Assembly (NCBI RefSeq): GCF_004571025.1
Contig: NZ_SPQT01000023.1
Span: 62,001-126,000 of the forward strand
Length of the DNA stretch: 64,000 nucleotides
Source of the DNA: Bradyrhizobium niftali
Lineage (GTDB): Bacteria; Pseudomonadota; Alphaproteobacteria; Rhizobiales; Xanthobacteraceae
Direction of reading: 5' to 3'
The translations under genes were made by a program, and so were the position numbers. Each line of letters opens with the position of its first letter. The stretch's first letter is position 1. The notes beneath the pieces are model-generated. The model had not been told where the DNA came from. It was given only the letters and a program-made list of their open reading frames with translations, and did no database searches. Positions 54,700-62,683 of the stretch are shown one piece after another.

Positions 54700-56700
54700 T
54701 CACACGCTCTTCTGGAGCCGACCCGACAGCTCGCCAAAACCCTCGATCAGGGCCTCGGTGCCGTCGACTTCGCCTATCCGAGCCTTGACGTCACGCAGCC
54801 ACGCCAAATTGGCCTCGCTGGGGTCCTCCCCCAAGGCCAGCTCGGCGTCCTTCAACTCCCTAAGTAGTGAATGCCATTGCCGATGCAAGGCAACCAGCTG
54901 GTGCCAAGTGGAGAGAACGTCGTCCCTCGCCGCGCCTTCGCGCGCGCCCCATACCGCCTGGGTCGTGATGCCATTCTCAACCCTTTGAAGAAGCTGAGAA
55001 AATCCTCCCTTTTCAATGTCGGCCCGCATCTTCTCGGCCTGCTCGCCGGGGTCCGGTGAGTGATGATGGTCGTTGGCGAAGGCGGCGATGATGCCGGCCC
55101 GCAGCTTGTGGGCCTCGGGATGGGCCAGCTCCAGTGCGGCGACCTCCTCGAGGTGCTCATGCAGCAGCCAGGGGTGGTTGATCAGGCATTGCAGGATCAG
55201 CGCCTCCCGGCGGGAGATGGCGCTGCGCTGTCCCTTCATGATCGGGCTTGTCGCGAGCTGGGGGCTCGCCGCCTGGTAGGGGCCGGAGGGTAGCGGGGTG
55301 GGGCCGGACGCGCCGCGGAACCCCTGACCGCCGAATCGATTCGCCTGCCCGCCGCCCCGCGGCTGGAACGGCCGGCCGCCCTGACCGGGACGGAAATTGC
55401 CACGGCCGGCATAGCCGCCGCGCCCGGTCTCGGGTGCAAACGTGCGCTGAAGCCGCTCGGCGAGGTCCTGGCGATAATAGCGCCGCACCACCTCGTCGCG
55501 GATGCCATTGGAGAGCTCCTTGATGCGCGCCTCCAGCGCGGCGCGGCGCTCGGGGGTGGCGAAGTTGCCGCCTTCGAGCTCGCGCGACCAGAGCACGTCG
55601 GCGAGCGGACGCGCCGCCGCGATCACCTCTTCCATCGCGCCGCGGCCGCCGGAGCGCACGAGATCGTCGGGATCCTGCCCTTCCGGCAGCAGCGCAAAGC
55701 GCAGGCTTTTTCCAGGCGCGAGGAACGGCAGCGCGAGGTCGGCCGCACGATACGCCGCCTTCTGCCCGGCCCGGTCGCCGTCGAAGCAGAGGATCGGCTC
55801 GTCCGCCATCTTCCAGAGCAGCGCGAGCTGGTTTTCGGTGAGCGCGGTGCCGAGCGGCGCGACGCTGCCTGCAAAGCCCGCGGTGACCATGGCGATGACG
55901 TCGACATAGCCTTCGACCACAATCAGGGCGCTGCCGTTATGCGCGGCGGCGCGCGCGGTCTGGTGGTTGTAGAGATTGTCGCCCTTGTGGAAGAGCGGCG
56001 TCTCCGGCGAGTTCAGATATTTGGCCGGAACGTCCTTCTCCAGCGCGCGCCCGCCGAAGGCGATGACGCGGCCGCGCAAATCGGTGATCGGAAACATCAC
56101 GCGATCGCGGAAGCGGTCATAGGGCACGGGGATGTCGTTGCCGCCGACGAGCAGGCCGGTCTCGACCATGTCGTCAACGGACACGCCGAGCTTGCCGAGA
56201 TGCTCCTTCAGCGCGAAGCGATCCGGCGAGGCGTAGCCGAGGCGGAACTGCAATTGCGTCGCCGGCGAGATCGCGCGGTCGGCGAGATAGCCGCGCGCCT
56301 TGGCGCCGACGCGCGAGGCCAGCGTCTCGGCGAAAAACTTGGCGGCGAGATCCATGACGTCATGCAACGAGCGGCGGCGCTGCTCCTGGCGTGCCGCGTC
56401 GGGCGTCACCGCCGGCAGCGGCAGGCCCGCCATGCTCGCGAGCCGCTCGACCGCTTCGGCGAACGGCAGGCCGTCGGTCTCCATCACGAAGGCGATGATG
56501 TCGCCGTGCTTGCCGGAGGAGAAGTCGTGGTAAAAACCCTTCTGGTCGTTGACGTAGAAGGACGGCGTCTTCTCCTGCTGGAACGGCGACAGCCCCTTCC
56601 ACTCCCGCCCGGCCTTCTTCAGCTTCACGCGCTTGCCCACGACTTCGGAAACCGAAAGCCGGGCACGAAGCTCGTCGAGGAATTGGGGCGTGAAGCGCAT
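54700..56700 (-). CDS. dnaG: DNA primase, zinc-binding residues replaced
   Basis: The 666-residue product has the three DnaG parts: an N-terminal CHC2-type domain, the Toprim catalytic core (ALIVVEGYVDVIAMV with the catalytic Glu, then ILCFDGDRAGQKA) and a C-terminal helicase-binding domain. The core-to-C-terminus linker (about 428-485) is unusually Gly/Arg/Pro-rich (GRGGYAGRGNF). In the first domain the zinc ligands expected at CPFHxEKTPSF and HCFGCG are replaced: LSPFQQEKTPSFYVND and YHDFSSGKHGD, while the fold-defining EKTPSF stays. It synthesises replication primers. Confidence 0.96.
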   Translation of the reverse strand: MRFTPQFLDELRARLSVSEVVGKRVKLKKAGREWKGLSPFQQEKTPSFYVNDQKGFYHDFSSGKHGDIIAFVMETDGLPFAEAVERLASMAGLPLPAVTPDAARQEQRRRSLHDVMDLAAKFFAETLASRVGAKARGYLADRAISPATQLQFRLGYASPDRFALKEHLGKLGVSVDDMVETGLLVGGNDIPVPYDRFRDRVMFPITDLRGRVIAFGGRALEKDVPAKYLNSPETPLFHKGDNLYNHQTARAAAHNGSALIVVEGYVDVIAMVTAGFAGSVAPLGTALTENQLALLWKMADEPILCFDGDRAGQKAAYRAADLALPFLAPGKSLRFALLPEGQDPDDLVRSGGRGAMEEVIAAARPLADVLWSRELEGGNFATPERRAALEARIKELSNGIRDEVVRRYYRQDLAERLQRTFAPETGRGGYAGRGNFRPGQGGRPFQPRGGGQANRFGGQGFRGASGPTPLPSGPYQAASPQLATSPIMKGQRSAISRREALILQCLINHPWLLHEHLEEVAALELAHPEAHKLRAGIIAAFANDHHHSPDPGEQAEKMRADIEKGGFSQLLQRVENGITTQAVWGAREGAARDDVLSTWHQLVALHRQWHSLLRELKDAELALGEDPSEANLAWLRDVKARIGEVDGTEALIEGFGELSGRLQKSV

Positions 56701-56810
56701 GGGGTGTGTCTAGCGCGAAACCGTGTGAGTCGGGCGAAGGATCAGGGATATAGGTGCAGCCCGCCCAAAAGTCAGGTTTGTCAGGATTATACGCGCTGTT
56801 CACAGCCCCT

Positions 56811-56905
56811 CCGTCATTCCTGGGGCGCCCGTCCCGTCACCCTGAGGTGCTCGCCTCGTCGGCGAGCCTCGAAGGATGACGGAACGAGCGTCCCGGAATG
56901 ACGGG
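56811..56905. repeat. Nested palindromic repeats (family D inside family B)
   Basis: Outer ends CCGTCATTCC and GGAATGACGGG belong to family B; inside them lies a short family D element (GTCACCCTGAGG then GAAGGATGAC). It lies upstream of the chlorite dismutase gene. Confidence 0.7.
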
Positions 56906-56945
56906 AAAAGCTTGAACCCGGACCGGTTCCACGCTTCCATAGGCC

Positions 56946-57509
56946 ATGTTCAGGACCTTTCGAGGCGGCCACAGCGGGGGCTGGCGCGTGACCTCGATTT
57001 CGCCCGTGACGGGCGAGCCCCTGCCCTTCATGCCGGCGCTGTCGGTCACCGACAGCGAGGCCGTCTCATTGCCGCTGGTGCCCTCGCGCAATGCTTGGCG
57101 GCTGGTCGGCGTTGCCAGCACGCTGCGCTACACCGAGCGCGCCGAGAAGCAGCAGCTCGTGGCCGTGCAGGCCGGGCTCGGCCGGCTCGAGGCAACCAGC
57201 GCGGCGTTGATCCCGATCCGCAAGTCGCAGGCCTGGTGGGAGCTGACGCAGGAAGAGCGCCGCAAGATCTTCGAGGACAGGTCGCGCCACATCGCCAGCA
57301 GCCTGCGCTTCCTGCCCGCCATCGCGCGGCAGCTCTATCACTGCCGCGATCTCGGCGGCCCCTTCGACTTCCTGACCTGGTTCGAGTTCGCCCCCACGCA
57401 CGCCTCGTTGTTCGAGGAGCTGGTGGCGATGCTCAGGCGCACCGAGGAATGGACTTACGTCGAGCACGAGGTGGACGTGCGCGTGGTGAAGGAAGTGCTG
57501 TCGGCCTAA
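56946..57509 (+). CDS. cld: Chlorite dismutase, short (lineage II) type
   Basis: The 187-residue product matches my recollection of the dimeric chlorite dismutase of Nitrobacter winogradskyi over its length (GLGRLEATSAALIPIRKSQA, ARQLYHCRDLGGPFDFLTWF, EEWTYVEHEVDVR). The proximal heme His (His115 in DRSRHIAS) and the distal catalytic Arg (Arg128 in AIARQ) are both present at the correct 13-residue spacing. Expected reaction: chlorite to chloride plus O2, in the cytoplasm. Non-chlorite-using heme functions have been discussed for this lineage in non-perchlorate reducers. No perchlorate or chlorate reductase gene is nearby. The stop codon lies inside the terminator stem. Confidence 0.88.
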   Translation: MFRTFRGGHSGGWRVTSISPVTGEPLPFMPALSVTDSEAVSLPLVPSRNAWRLVGVASTLRYTERAEKQQLVAVQAGLGRLEATSAALIPIRKSQAWWELTQEERRKIFEDRSRHIASSLRFLPAIARQLYHCRDLGGPFDFLTWFEFAPTHASLFEELVAMLRRTEEWTYVEHEVDVRVVKEVLSA

Positions 57510-57540
57510 AGCGCGAGGAGATCGCGCTTTAGGTTATTTT
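57505..57540 (+). terminator. Terminator-like hairpin overlapping the cld stop codon
   Basis: CCTAAAGCGCGA, loop GGAGA, TCGCGCTTTAGG and then TTATTTT. The 12-bp stem starts in the last codon and includes the TAA stop (57507-57509). Confidence 0.75.
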
Positions 57541-57543
57541 CTT

Positions 57544-57592
57544 GAGCATGATCTTGTCGGAAGACCGCTGCTCACTTTTCCGGATCATGCTC
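57544..57592. repeat. Palindromic repeat, family F
   Basis: GAGCATGATC and GATCATGCTC flank TTGTCGGAAGACC and a TTTTCCG. This short palindrome is one I remember as very common in rhizobial intergenic regions. Only one copy is in the window. Confidence 0.75.
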
Positions 57593-57990
57593 TAGTGATC
57601 CAGGAATCGCCCCGACTCGATGCGGGGCAGATCGGCGACGGGCCAGTTGTAGACATAGGTCCACGCCTTGCCGGCGGTGCCGTCCGGCAGCGTCACGTCG
57701 ATCAGCTTGCGCAGATATTCGGTCGGCTCCGGAAAGCCCTCGCCGCAGGCCTCGTACATGTCGAGCTCGCGCAGCAGCTCGTCGGGCAGGTGCATGTGGA
57801 ACAGCTCGCCATGGACAAGGTCGGACGGCGCATCCGACAGCAGCAATCCTGGATAATGCTTCACCAGGACGAGCCGGCCGCGGCAGGTCGCTTCACCCAG
57901 AAATTCTGCATGGCCGGCAAGCAGCCGCGCCATCGGATGGTCGAAGCCGCGCATCAGGGTGCCATAAACGAAGAGACGATCGGAGGTCAT
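57592..57990 (-). CDS. Gamma-glutamylcyclotransferase-like (GGCT/AIG2) protein
   Basis: The 132-residue product starts MTSDRLFVYGTLMRGFDHPM, with the typical YGTLMRG substrate loop, and continues ELFHMHLPDELLRELDMYEA and TEYLRKLIDVTLPDG; the Glu in the ELDMYEA helix is in the usual place for the catalytic acid. The family acts on gamma-glutamyl compounds, though many bacterial members have unknown roles. ATG 57990 is the start; the frame upstream runs into a family A repeat. It is convergent with the chlorite dismutase gene. Confidence 0.85.
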   Translation of the reverse strand: MTSDRLFVYGTLMRGFDHPMARLLAGHAEFLGEATCRGRLVLVKHYPGLLLSDAPSDLVHGELFHMHLPDELLRELDMYEACGEGFPEPTEYLRKLIDVTLPDGTAGKAWTYVYNWPVADLPRIESGRFLDH

Positions 57991-58014
57991 GGGGGCTCTA
58001 TAGCCTCTGGACTT

Positions 58015-58102
58015 CGTCATTGCGAGGAGCTCTTGCGACGAAGCAATCCAGACTGTCACTGCGGAAAAGATTCTGGATTGCTTCGCTGCGCTCGCAATGA
58101 CG
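58015..58102. repeat. Intergenic palindromic repeat, family A (copy 2)
   Basis: CGTCATTGCGAGGAGC opens and GCGCTCGCAATGACG closes the element, with the arms GAAGCAATCCAGA and TCTGGATTGCTTC. Its sequence is close to the copy at 7097-7183. Confidence 0.92.
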
Positions 58103-58140
58103 AACCTGGAGCAACAGAATCACCCACCTTCACCATCTCA

Positions 58141-58953
58141 TCACCTCACCCCACCCTCATCGCTCACCACCTCGAACTTCTTCAATTCCATCCGTCCAAA
58201 GCTCGTCGAGAGCGCGACATCGGCGGCGTCGCGGCCTGTCGCCATCAGGATGCGGCCGATGCGGGGGACGTTATGGCGGGCGTCGAAGGTGAACCATTTG
58301 CCGGAGAGCCAGACCTGAAACCAGCCGGAAAAATCCATCGGCGCCGGATCCGGCGGAATGCCGATGTCGCCCATATAACCGGTGCAGTAGCGCGCCGGGA
58401 TGCCCATGCAGCGGCAGAGCGCGACGGCCAGATGCGCGAAGTCGCGGCAGACGCCGGTCTTCTGCTCGTAGACGTCGTGCGCCGACTTCATGTGATGGGC
58501 GTGCTCGTAGCCGAAGGTGACGTGCTGGTGCACGAATTCGGTGATGGCAGCGACGCGATCCCAACCAGGGTTCGTCTTGGCGAACAGCGACCAGGCGATG
58601 TCGGTGAGCTTATCGGTCTCGCAATAGCGGCTCGGCATCAAGTAGAGCATCAGCTCGTTCGGCAGTTGCTCGATCGGGATCTGCCGCGCGTCCGGCATCA
58701 CCTCGTCGGGCAGGCCGGTGTCGCGCACCAGCGCGCGGCCCTTCAGCGTCACGCCGCCGGCGGGCGCGACGAGGCGGCCGCACACATTGCCAAAACTGTC
58801 GTGATAGAAGCGGATCGGAACGTCGGGCTCCGCAACCACCGTCTCCGTGCCGATGATGTCGGCCTGCCGCGAGGGGTGGATGTTGAGCATGATCACCATC
58901 GGTGTCGGCTGTGCTGCCGCGTAGGCGATCTCGAAGCCGACCCTGATGTCCAT
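58141..58953 (-). CDS. Transglutaminase-like protein (second of a tandem pair)
   Basis: The 270-residue product has a beta-rich N-terminus and a transglutaminase core with catalytic Cys in TGVCRDFAHLAVALCRCMG, and the His/Asp-type element WFTFDARHNVPRIG. It is probably a cysteine peptidase-like hydrolase or ligase, cytoplasmic since no signal is seen. It follows the first transglutaminase-like gene after 14 bp, in which a 12-bp word is duplicated; that duplication includes its GAGG ribosome site. Confidence 0.88.
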   Translation of the reverse strand: MDIRVGFEIAYAAAQPTPMVIMLNIHPSRQADIIGTETVVAEPDVPIRFYHDSFGNVCGRLVAPAGGVTLKGRALVRDTGLPDEVMPDARQIPIEQLPNELMLYLMPSRYCETDKLTDIAWSLFAKTNPGWDRVAAITEFVHQHVTFGYEHAHHMKSAHDVYEQKTGVCRDFAHLAVALCRCMGIPARYCTGYMGDIGIPPDPAPMDFSGWFQVWLSGKWFTFDARHNVPRIGRILMATGRDAADVALSTSFGRMELKKFEVVSDEGGVR

Positions 58954-58979
58954 CTATAAGACCTCCGCTATAAGACCTC
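58954..58979 (-). repeat. 14-bp tandem duplication at the transglutaminase gene junction
   Basis: CTATAAGACCTC occurs at 58954-58965 and 58968-58979. Read on the bottom strand, it carries the first gene's stop codon (TAG) and the GAGG ribosome site before the second gene's ATG (58953). Confidence 0.85.
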
Positions 58980-59879
58980 TGCCTCCAGCTCCTGGTCGTT
59001 GTCCTGGTCGTCCGAAACCACCTTGATGTTCACGTCCATGGCGTCGAAGGCGTCCCCGGAGCCGATATAGACGCCGTGCAGCGGGATCGCCTGGCGCGGA
59101 TCGCGGGCAACCGCGACCCGGATCAGGTCACGGGTGCCGACGATGCCGTTGGTCGGATCGAACTCGATCCAGCCCGCGCTCGGCAAATAGACCTGCACCC
59201 AGGCGTGGGTCGAGCCGCCGCCGACGTGCCGCTGCTCGATATCCTCCGGCACGAAGATGTAGCCGGAGACGAACCGCGCGGCGATGCCGAGCTGGCGCAG
59301 CGCCTCGATCATGAACAGCGCATAGTCCCGACAAGTTCCCGTGCCCGACTGCAAACTATCGAGCGGATGCTGCGTGCCCAACTCGTGGCGCTTGCGGTAT
59401 TTGAACCGCTTGCGGATGCCGTGCGTCATGCCGCTCAGGATCTTGAAGGTCGGCGTCGGCGCGTCCTCGTCGAGGAAGCCGCGCGCCCACTCCGCGATCT
59501 CGCCGTCGGGATCGGTGTATTGCGGCGTGATGTACTGGACGAGATCGGGGAACTCCTCGTCGTCATAGACGAAGGGATAGAAATAGGCCGGATCGTCCGG
59601 CGTCAGCGCGAACTCCTCCACCGGATTGTGCTCAACGGTGACATGCCAGTCGAAGATCAGCGTGTCCGCGCGCTCGTCGAAATTGGCGATCGCGACCGAA
59701 TTGCCGAACACGTCGTGGATCCAGTGCAGCGACATCGGCTCCGGCGAGATTTCGAGCCTGGAATCGAGCACGCGCAGATCGTGCCCGTCGCGCGGACGGA
59801 GCATGATCCGGTGTTCGCCGAACGCCACGGGGCGATTATAGCGATATTCGGTCTTGTGATGAATCGTGAGCAGCGGCAT
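58968..59879 (-). CDS. Transglutaminase-like protein with N-terminal beta domain (first of a tandem pair)
   Basis: The 303-residue product begins MPLLTIHHKTEYRYNRPVAF, the bacterial transglutaminase-like N-terminal domain, and has the core Cys in GTGTCRDYALFMIEALRQLG, HAWVQVYLPSAGWIEFDPTN (His and Asp) and GSTHAW. The two tandem proteins share architecture but are divergent in sequence, so they probably form a heteromeric unit or act on different substrates. No substrate is known. The N-formylglutamate amidohydrolase gene starts divergently 91 bp away. Confidence 0.9.
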   Translation of the reverse strand: MPLLTIHHKTEYRYNRPVAFGEHRIMLRPRDGHDLRVLDSRLEISPEPMSLHWIHDVFGNSVAIANFDERADTLIFDWHVTVEHNPVEEFALTPDDPAYFYPFVYDDEEFPDLVQYITPQYTDPDGEIAEWARGFLDEDAPTPTFKILSGMTHGIRKRFKYRKRHELGTQHPLDSLQSGTGTCRDYALFMIEALRQLGIAARFVSGYIFVPEDIEQRHVGGGSTHAWVQVYLPSAGWIEFDPTNGIVGTRDLIRVAVARDPRQAIPLHGVYIGSGDAFDAMDVNIKVVSDDQDNDQELEAEVL

Positions 59880-59969
59880 CGTGAGGCGATCATGGTGACT
59901 TTGGGCGGATCAATCTATAGCGATTGTGCCCGATTCTTGGGGTGACTGCATTTTCCATAGGCAATCAGG

Positions 59970-60776
59970 ATGGCTTTAGACACAGCCGACGCGGCCGATC
60001 AACTGCTCGGCGAGGGCGACATTCCGCCAGTGCATGAGGTGAATGCGGCAGGGGCATCGCCCTTCCTGCTCACCTCGGATCATTACGGGCGGGTGCTGCC
60101 GCGCGCGCTCGGCGATCTCGGCGTCGCCGAGAACGAGCTGACGCGGCACATCGCCTGGGACATCGGCATTGCCGGCGTCGCCGACCGGCTGGCAGAAATG
60201 CTCGACACCCACCTGATCGCGCAGCGTTATTCGCGGCTCGTGATCGACTGCAACCGCCCGCCGGGCGCCGTGAGCTCGATTCCCGTGATGTCCGAGGCAA
60301 CGGCAATCCCGGGCAATGAGGCAATCTCCGCGGGCGAGCGCGCGGCAAGGCGGCGCGAGATTTTCGAGCCCTACCATCATCGCATCGATGCCACGATCGG
60401 CCGCCGCCTGCACGACAAGCGGCCGACCGTGCTGGTGTCGCTGCACAGCTTCACGCCGGTCTATGCCGGTGTCGAGCGACCCTGGCATATCGGCGCACTC
60501 TACAACCGCGACACCGTGCTGCCGCAGCTCCTGCTGAAACATCTCCACGCCGAGAGCGATCTCGTCGTCGGCGACAACGAGCCCTATGCCGTCAACGACC
60601 TCACCGACTACACCATCCCCGTGCATGGCGAAGCCCGCGGCCTCGTCAACACCGGCATCGAGATCCGCCAGGATCTGATCGCGGACCAGTCCGGCCAGCG
60701 GCAATGGGCCGAGCGGTTGGCAAGGATCTTTGCGGAGATCGAGATGGAGCTGCGGGCGGAGAGGTTGGTCGATTAG
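59970..60776 (+). CDS. N-formylglutamate amidohydrolase family protein
   Basis: The 268-residue product matches the N-formylglutamate amidohydrolase fold: LLTSDHYGRVLPRALGDLGV, HIAWDIGIAGVADRLAEMLD, DCNRPPGAVSSIP and VLVSLHSFTPVYAGVERPWH, with the metal-binding Asp/His residues where expected. The enzyme releases formate from N-formylglutamate in histidine breakdown, but no other hut genes are here, so a related formyl- or acyl-amino-acid substrate is possible. It is convergent with the DUF3592 gene; stop codons overlap by 4 bp (TTAG, 60773-60776). Confidence 0.88.
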   Translation: MALDTADAADQLLGEGDIPPVHEVNAAGASPFLLTSDHYGRVLPRALGDLGVAENELTRHIAWDIGIAGVADRLAEMLDTHLIAQRYSRLVIDCNRPPGAVSSIPVMSEATAIPGNEAISAGERAARRREIFEPYHHRIDATIGRRLHDKRPTVLVSLHSFTPVYAGVERPWHIGALYNRDTVLPQLLLKHLHAESDLVVGDNEPYAVNDLTDYTIPVHGEARGLVNTGIEIRQDLIADQSGQRQWAERLARIFAEIEMELRAERLVD

Positions 60777-61780
60777 CCGCCACGCGTCGCCACGAACACC
60801 GCCAGCGCGGCAAAGATCGCGGCGATGCCCCACAGCACGTAGGCGATGCGGCCGTCGCCGCGCGCGTCGAGCGTGGCCTCGGCCGGGTTGTCGGGGTTGA
60901 CGCGAACCTCGACGGTCGCGCCGTCCTGATAGCGCGACATCAGCTTTCGCAACATCTCGTCGGAAGCCGACGGCGTTCCTGCCGCGACGCGCGCGCATTC
61001 ATTGGTGTAGCTGACGTTCTGGTAGAGGTAGGTGTAGGTCACGCGCTTGCCGAACATCTCTGTGCCGCGGCGCTCGCCCGGCTCGCTGGCCTGGTGATAT
61101 TCCTCCATTCCCGACAGCTTGATCGTGCCCGGCACGGTCGGCCACCGCGTCGCCATCGAGGCCTGCCGCTGCACGGCCCACGCCATCAGCGCGATGACGA
61201 GGCCGAACGCGCCGAAGGCAACGACCAGGCCCGCGAGATCGGGCCGCGCGACGTGATGGGCGAGATATTGGTAACTCTGGTTGAGACCGAACGCCGAGCC
61301 GAACACGATGGCGAGCACGATCACCGTGCCGATGCCGAGACAGCCCCACAGGCCCTTGGGCAGATCGCGCTCCAGCACGGCCTGATCGGGATGGCGCGGA
61401 TTGTAGTAGACGGTGACGATGCTGCCGGCGGGATATTTCGCGAGCTTCTCGGCGACCTGGAAATTGCCGAGGTCTTCGCCGATCGAGATGCGGTTGTTGC
61501 GCAGCTTGCGGCCGCCGACCGAATATTCGTAGGTCACGTTGGCGAAGTTGCGATTCTCCGTCCGATAGCCGTCCTCGCGCTCGTCGTCGGACACCCTGAC
61601 CTCGCGCACCTCGGCAACCGATGTGACCACCTTGCCGGGGGCCTGCGGCCAGCTCCGCGCCTCGCGCGCCTGCCAGGTCTTCACAACAGCGGCAATCAGG
61701 ATCAGCGCGAGCGGCGCAAGCAGCATCGCGTAAACGAGCGGGGGCAGATCAGGCACGGCAAAATCCTTCGTCAGCGGCAA
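60773..61780 (-). CDS. DUF3592 membrane protein
   Basis: The 335-residue product has four membrane segments (about 18-35, 145-165, 185-205 and 312-330) and a duplicated unit: VTYEYSVGGRKLRNNRISIG followed by AGSIVTVYYNPRHPDQAVLE, then VTYTYLYQNVSYTNECARVA followed by GATVEVRVNPDNPAEATLDA. These are the DUF3592 hallmarks. Function is unknown. The start is ATG 61780. It overlaps the end of the convergent amidohydrolase gene by 4 bp. Confidence 0.88.
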   Translation of the reverse strand: MPLTKDFAVPDLPPLVYAMLLAPLALILIAAVVKTWQAREARSWPQAPGKVVTSVAEVREVRVSDDEREDGYRTENRNFANVTYEYSVGGRKLRNNRISIGEDLGNFQVAEKLAKYPAGSIVTVYYNPRHPDQAVLERDLPKGLWGCLGIGTVIVLAIVFGSAFGLNQSYQYLAHHVARPDLAGLVVAFGAFGLVIALMAWAVQRQASMATRWPTVPGTIKLSGMEEYHQASEPGERRGTEMFGKRVTYTYLYQNVSYTNECARVAAGTPSASDEMLRKLMSRYQDGATVEVRVNPDNPAEATLDARGDGRIAYVLWGIAAIFAALAVFVATRGG

Positions 61781-61836
61781 TGCCCGATTGGACGCATTGC
61801 CGCCGCGAAGGGTTCAAACCAAACCCCGTCAGGAGG

Positions 61837-62457
61837 TTATTTCGCTCGCGTCAGCGCCAGCCAGATACCGCCGCCGATCATGAAGCCGCCGGAGATACGC
61901 GACATCATTCGCGTGCGGCGGGCCGAGAAGAATTTTCGGGCGCGCCCGGCTGCAATCGCATAGAGCGCGTCCGTCATCGCCGCGGTGACCATGAAAGTTG
62001 CGCCCAGCAGCGCGACTTGCGGGAAGTGGTCGCGGTTCATGTCCATGAACTGCGGGATGAAGGCGCCGAAGAACACCAGCACCTTCGGGTTCGACAGCAG
62101 CACCAGGAAACCTTGCAGGAAGAAGCCGCCGCGCGGCGGCGGAGGCGGCTGGTCGACATTGACGCCCTCGACCGGTGCCCAGATCAGCTTGATGCCGAGC
62201 CAGACCAGATAGGCGGCGCCGGCAAAGCGCACCCAGTCGAACCAGTAGCCCATGGTCGCCATCAGCGAGGTCAGGCCGACCGCAACAATGCCGATGACGA
62301 TGGCAAGGCCGGCCTGCGCGCCAAGGACATTGGTGAGCGCCGCACGCGTGCCGTGGCGCAGGCCGTTGGCGATGACGAGGGTGACGATCGGACCCGGCAG
62401 CAGCGCCAGCGCAATGCAGGCGGCGACGAAGGCGAGATAGGCTTGCATGGACATCAT
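61837..62457 (-). CDS. LysE family amino-acid exporter (second)
   Basis: The 206-residue product has about six membrane segments and the family motif ALLPGPIVTLVIANGLRHGT, then VLLSNPKVLVFFGAFIPQFM. The Pro/Gln-rich loop VDQPPPPPRGG between helices is unusual. Start choice among ATGs at 62457, 62454 and 62448 is uncertain, as no Shine-Dalgarno precedes them. It is distinct in sequence from the LysE protein at 46575-47186, so it probably moves a different compound. Confidence 0.88.
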   Translation of the reverse strand: MMSMQAYLAFVAACIALALLPGPIVTLVIANGLRHGTRAALTNVLGAQAGLAIVIGIVAVGLTSLMATMGYWFDWVRFAGAAYLVWLGIKLIWAPVEGVNVDQPPPPPRGGFFLQGFLVLLSNPKVLVFFGAFIPQFMDMNRDHFPQVALLGATFMVTAAMTDALYAIAAGRARKFFSARRTRMMSRISGGFMIGGGIWLALTRAK

Positions 62458-62555
62458 GGGAGGAACTCGCTGAGGGCGGCGGTTGGGGACATTAATGCAT
62501 GGCGGAGGCGGGAACGGAAGACTGATGAGCGCGGTGTGCCCGCCCAACCACCGGT

Positions 62556-62654
62556 GTCATACCCCGCGGATGCGGGGTATCCAGTACGCCGCGGCTTCTC
62601 CGTATCCCACCAGCGCCTCGGAATACTGGATCACCCGCTTTCGCGGGTGATGAC
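62556..62654. repeat. Palindromic repeat, family C (copy 3)
   Basis: GTCATACCCCGC starts and CGCGGGTGATGAC ends the element, with the shared core CCAGTACGCCGCGGC and GGAATACTGGATC. It lies between the LysE gene and the exported hypothetical protein gene. Confidence 0.9.
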
Positions 62655-62683
62655 AGCGGAGAACGTGGCGCGGTTCGCCCCCC

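Noticed and set aside
61803..61825. A GGTTCAAACC element as part of a tRNA T-arm
   Set aside because: No acceptor, D or anticodon stem could be found around it.
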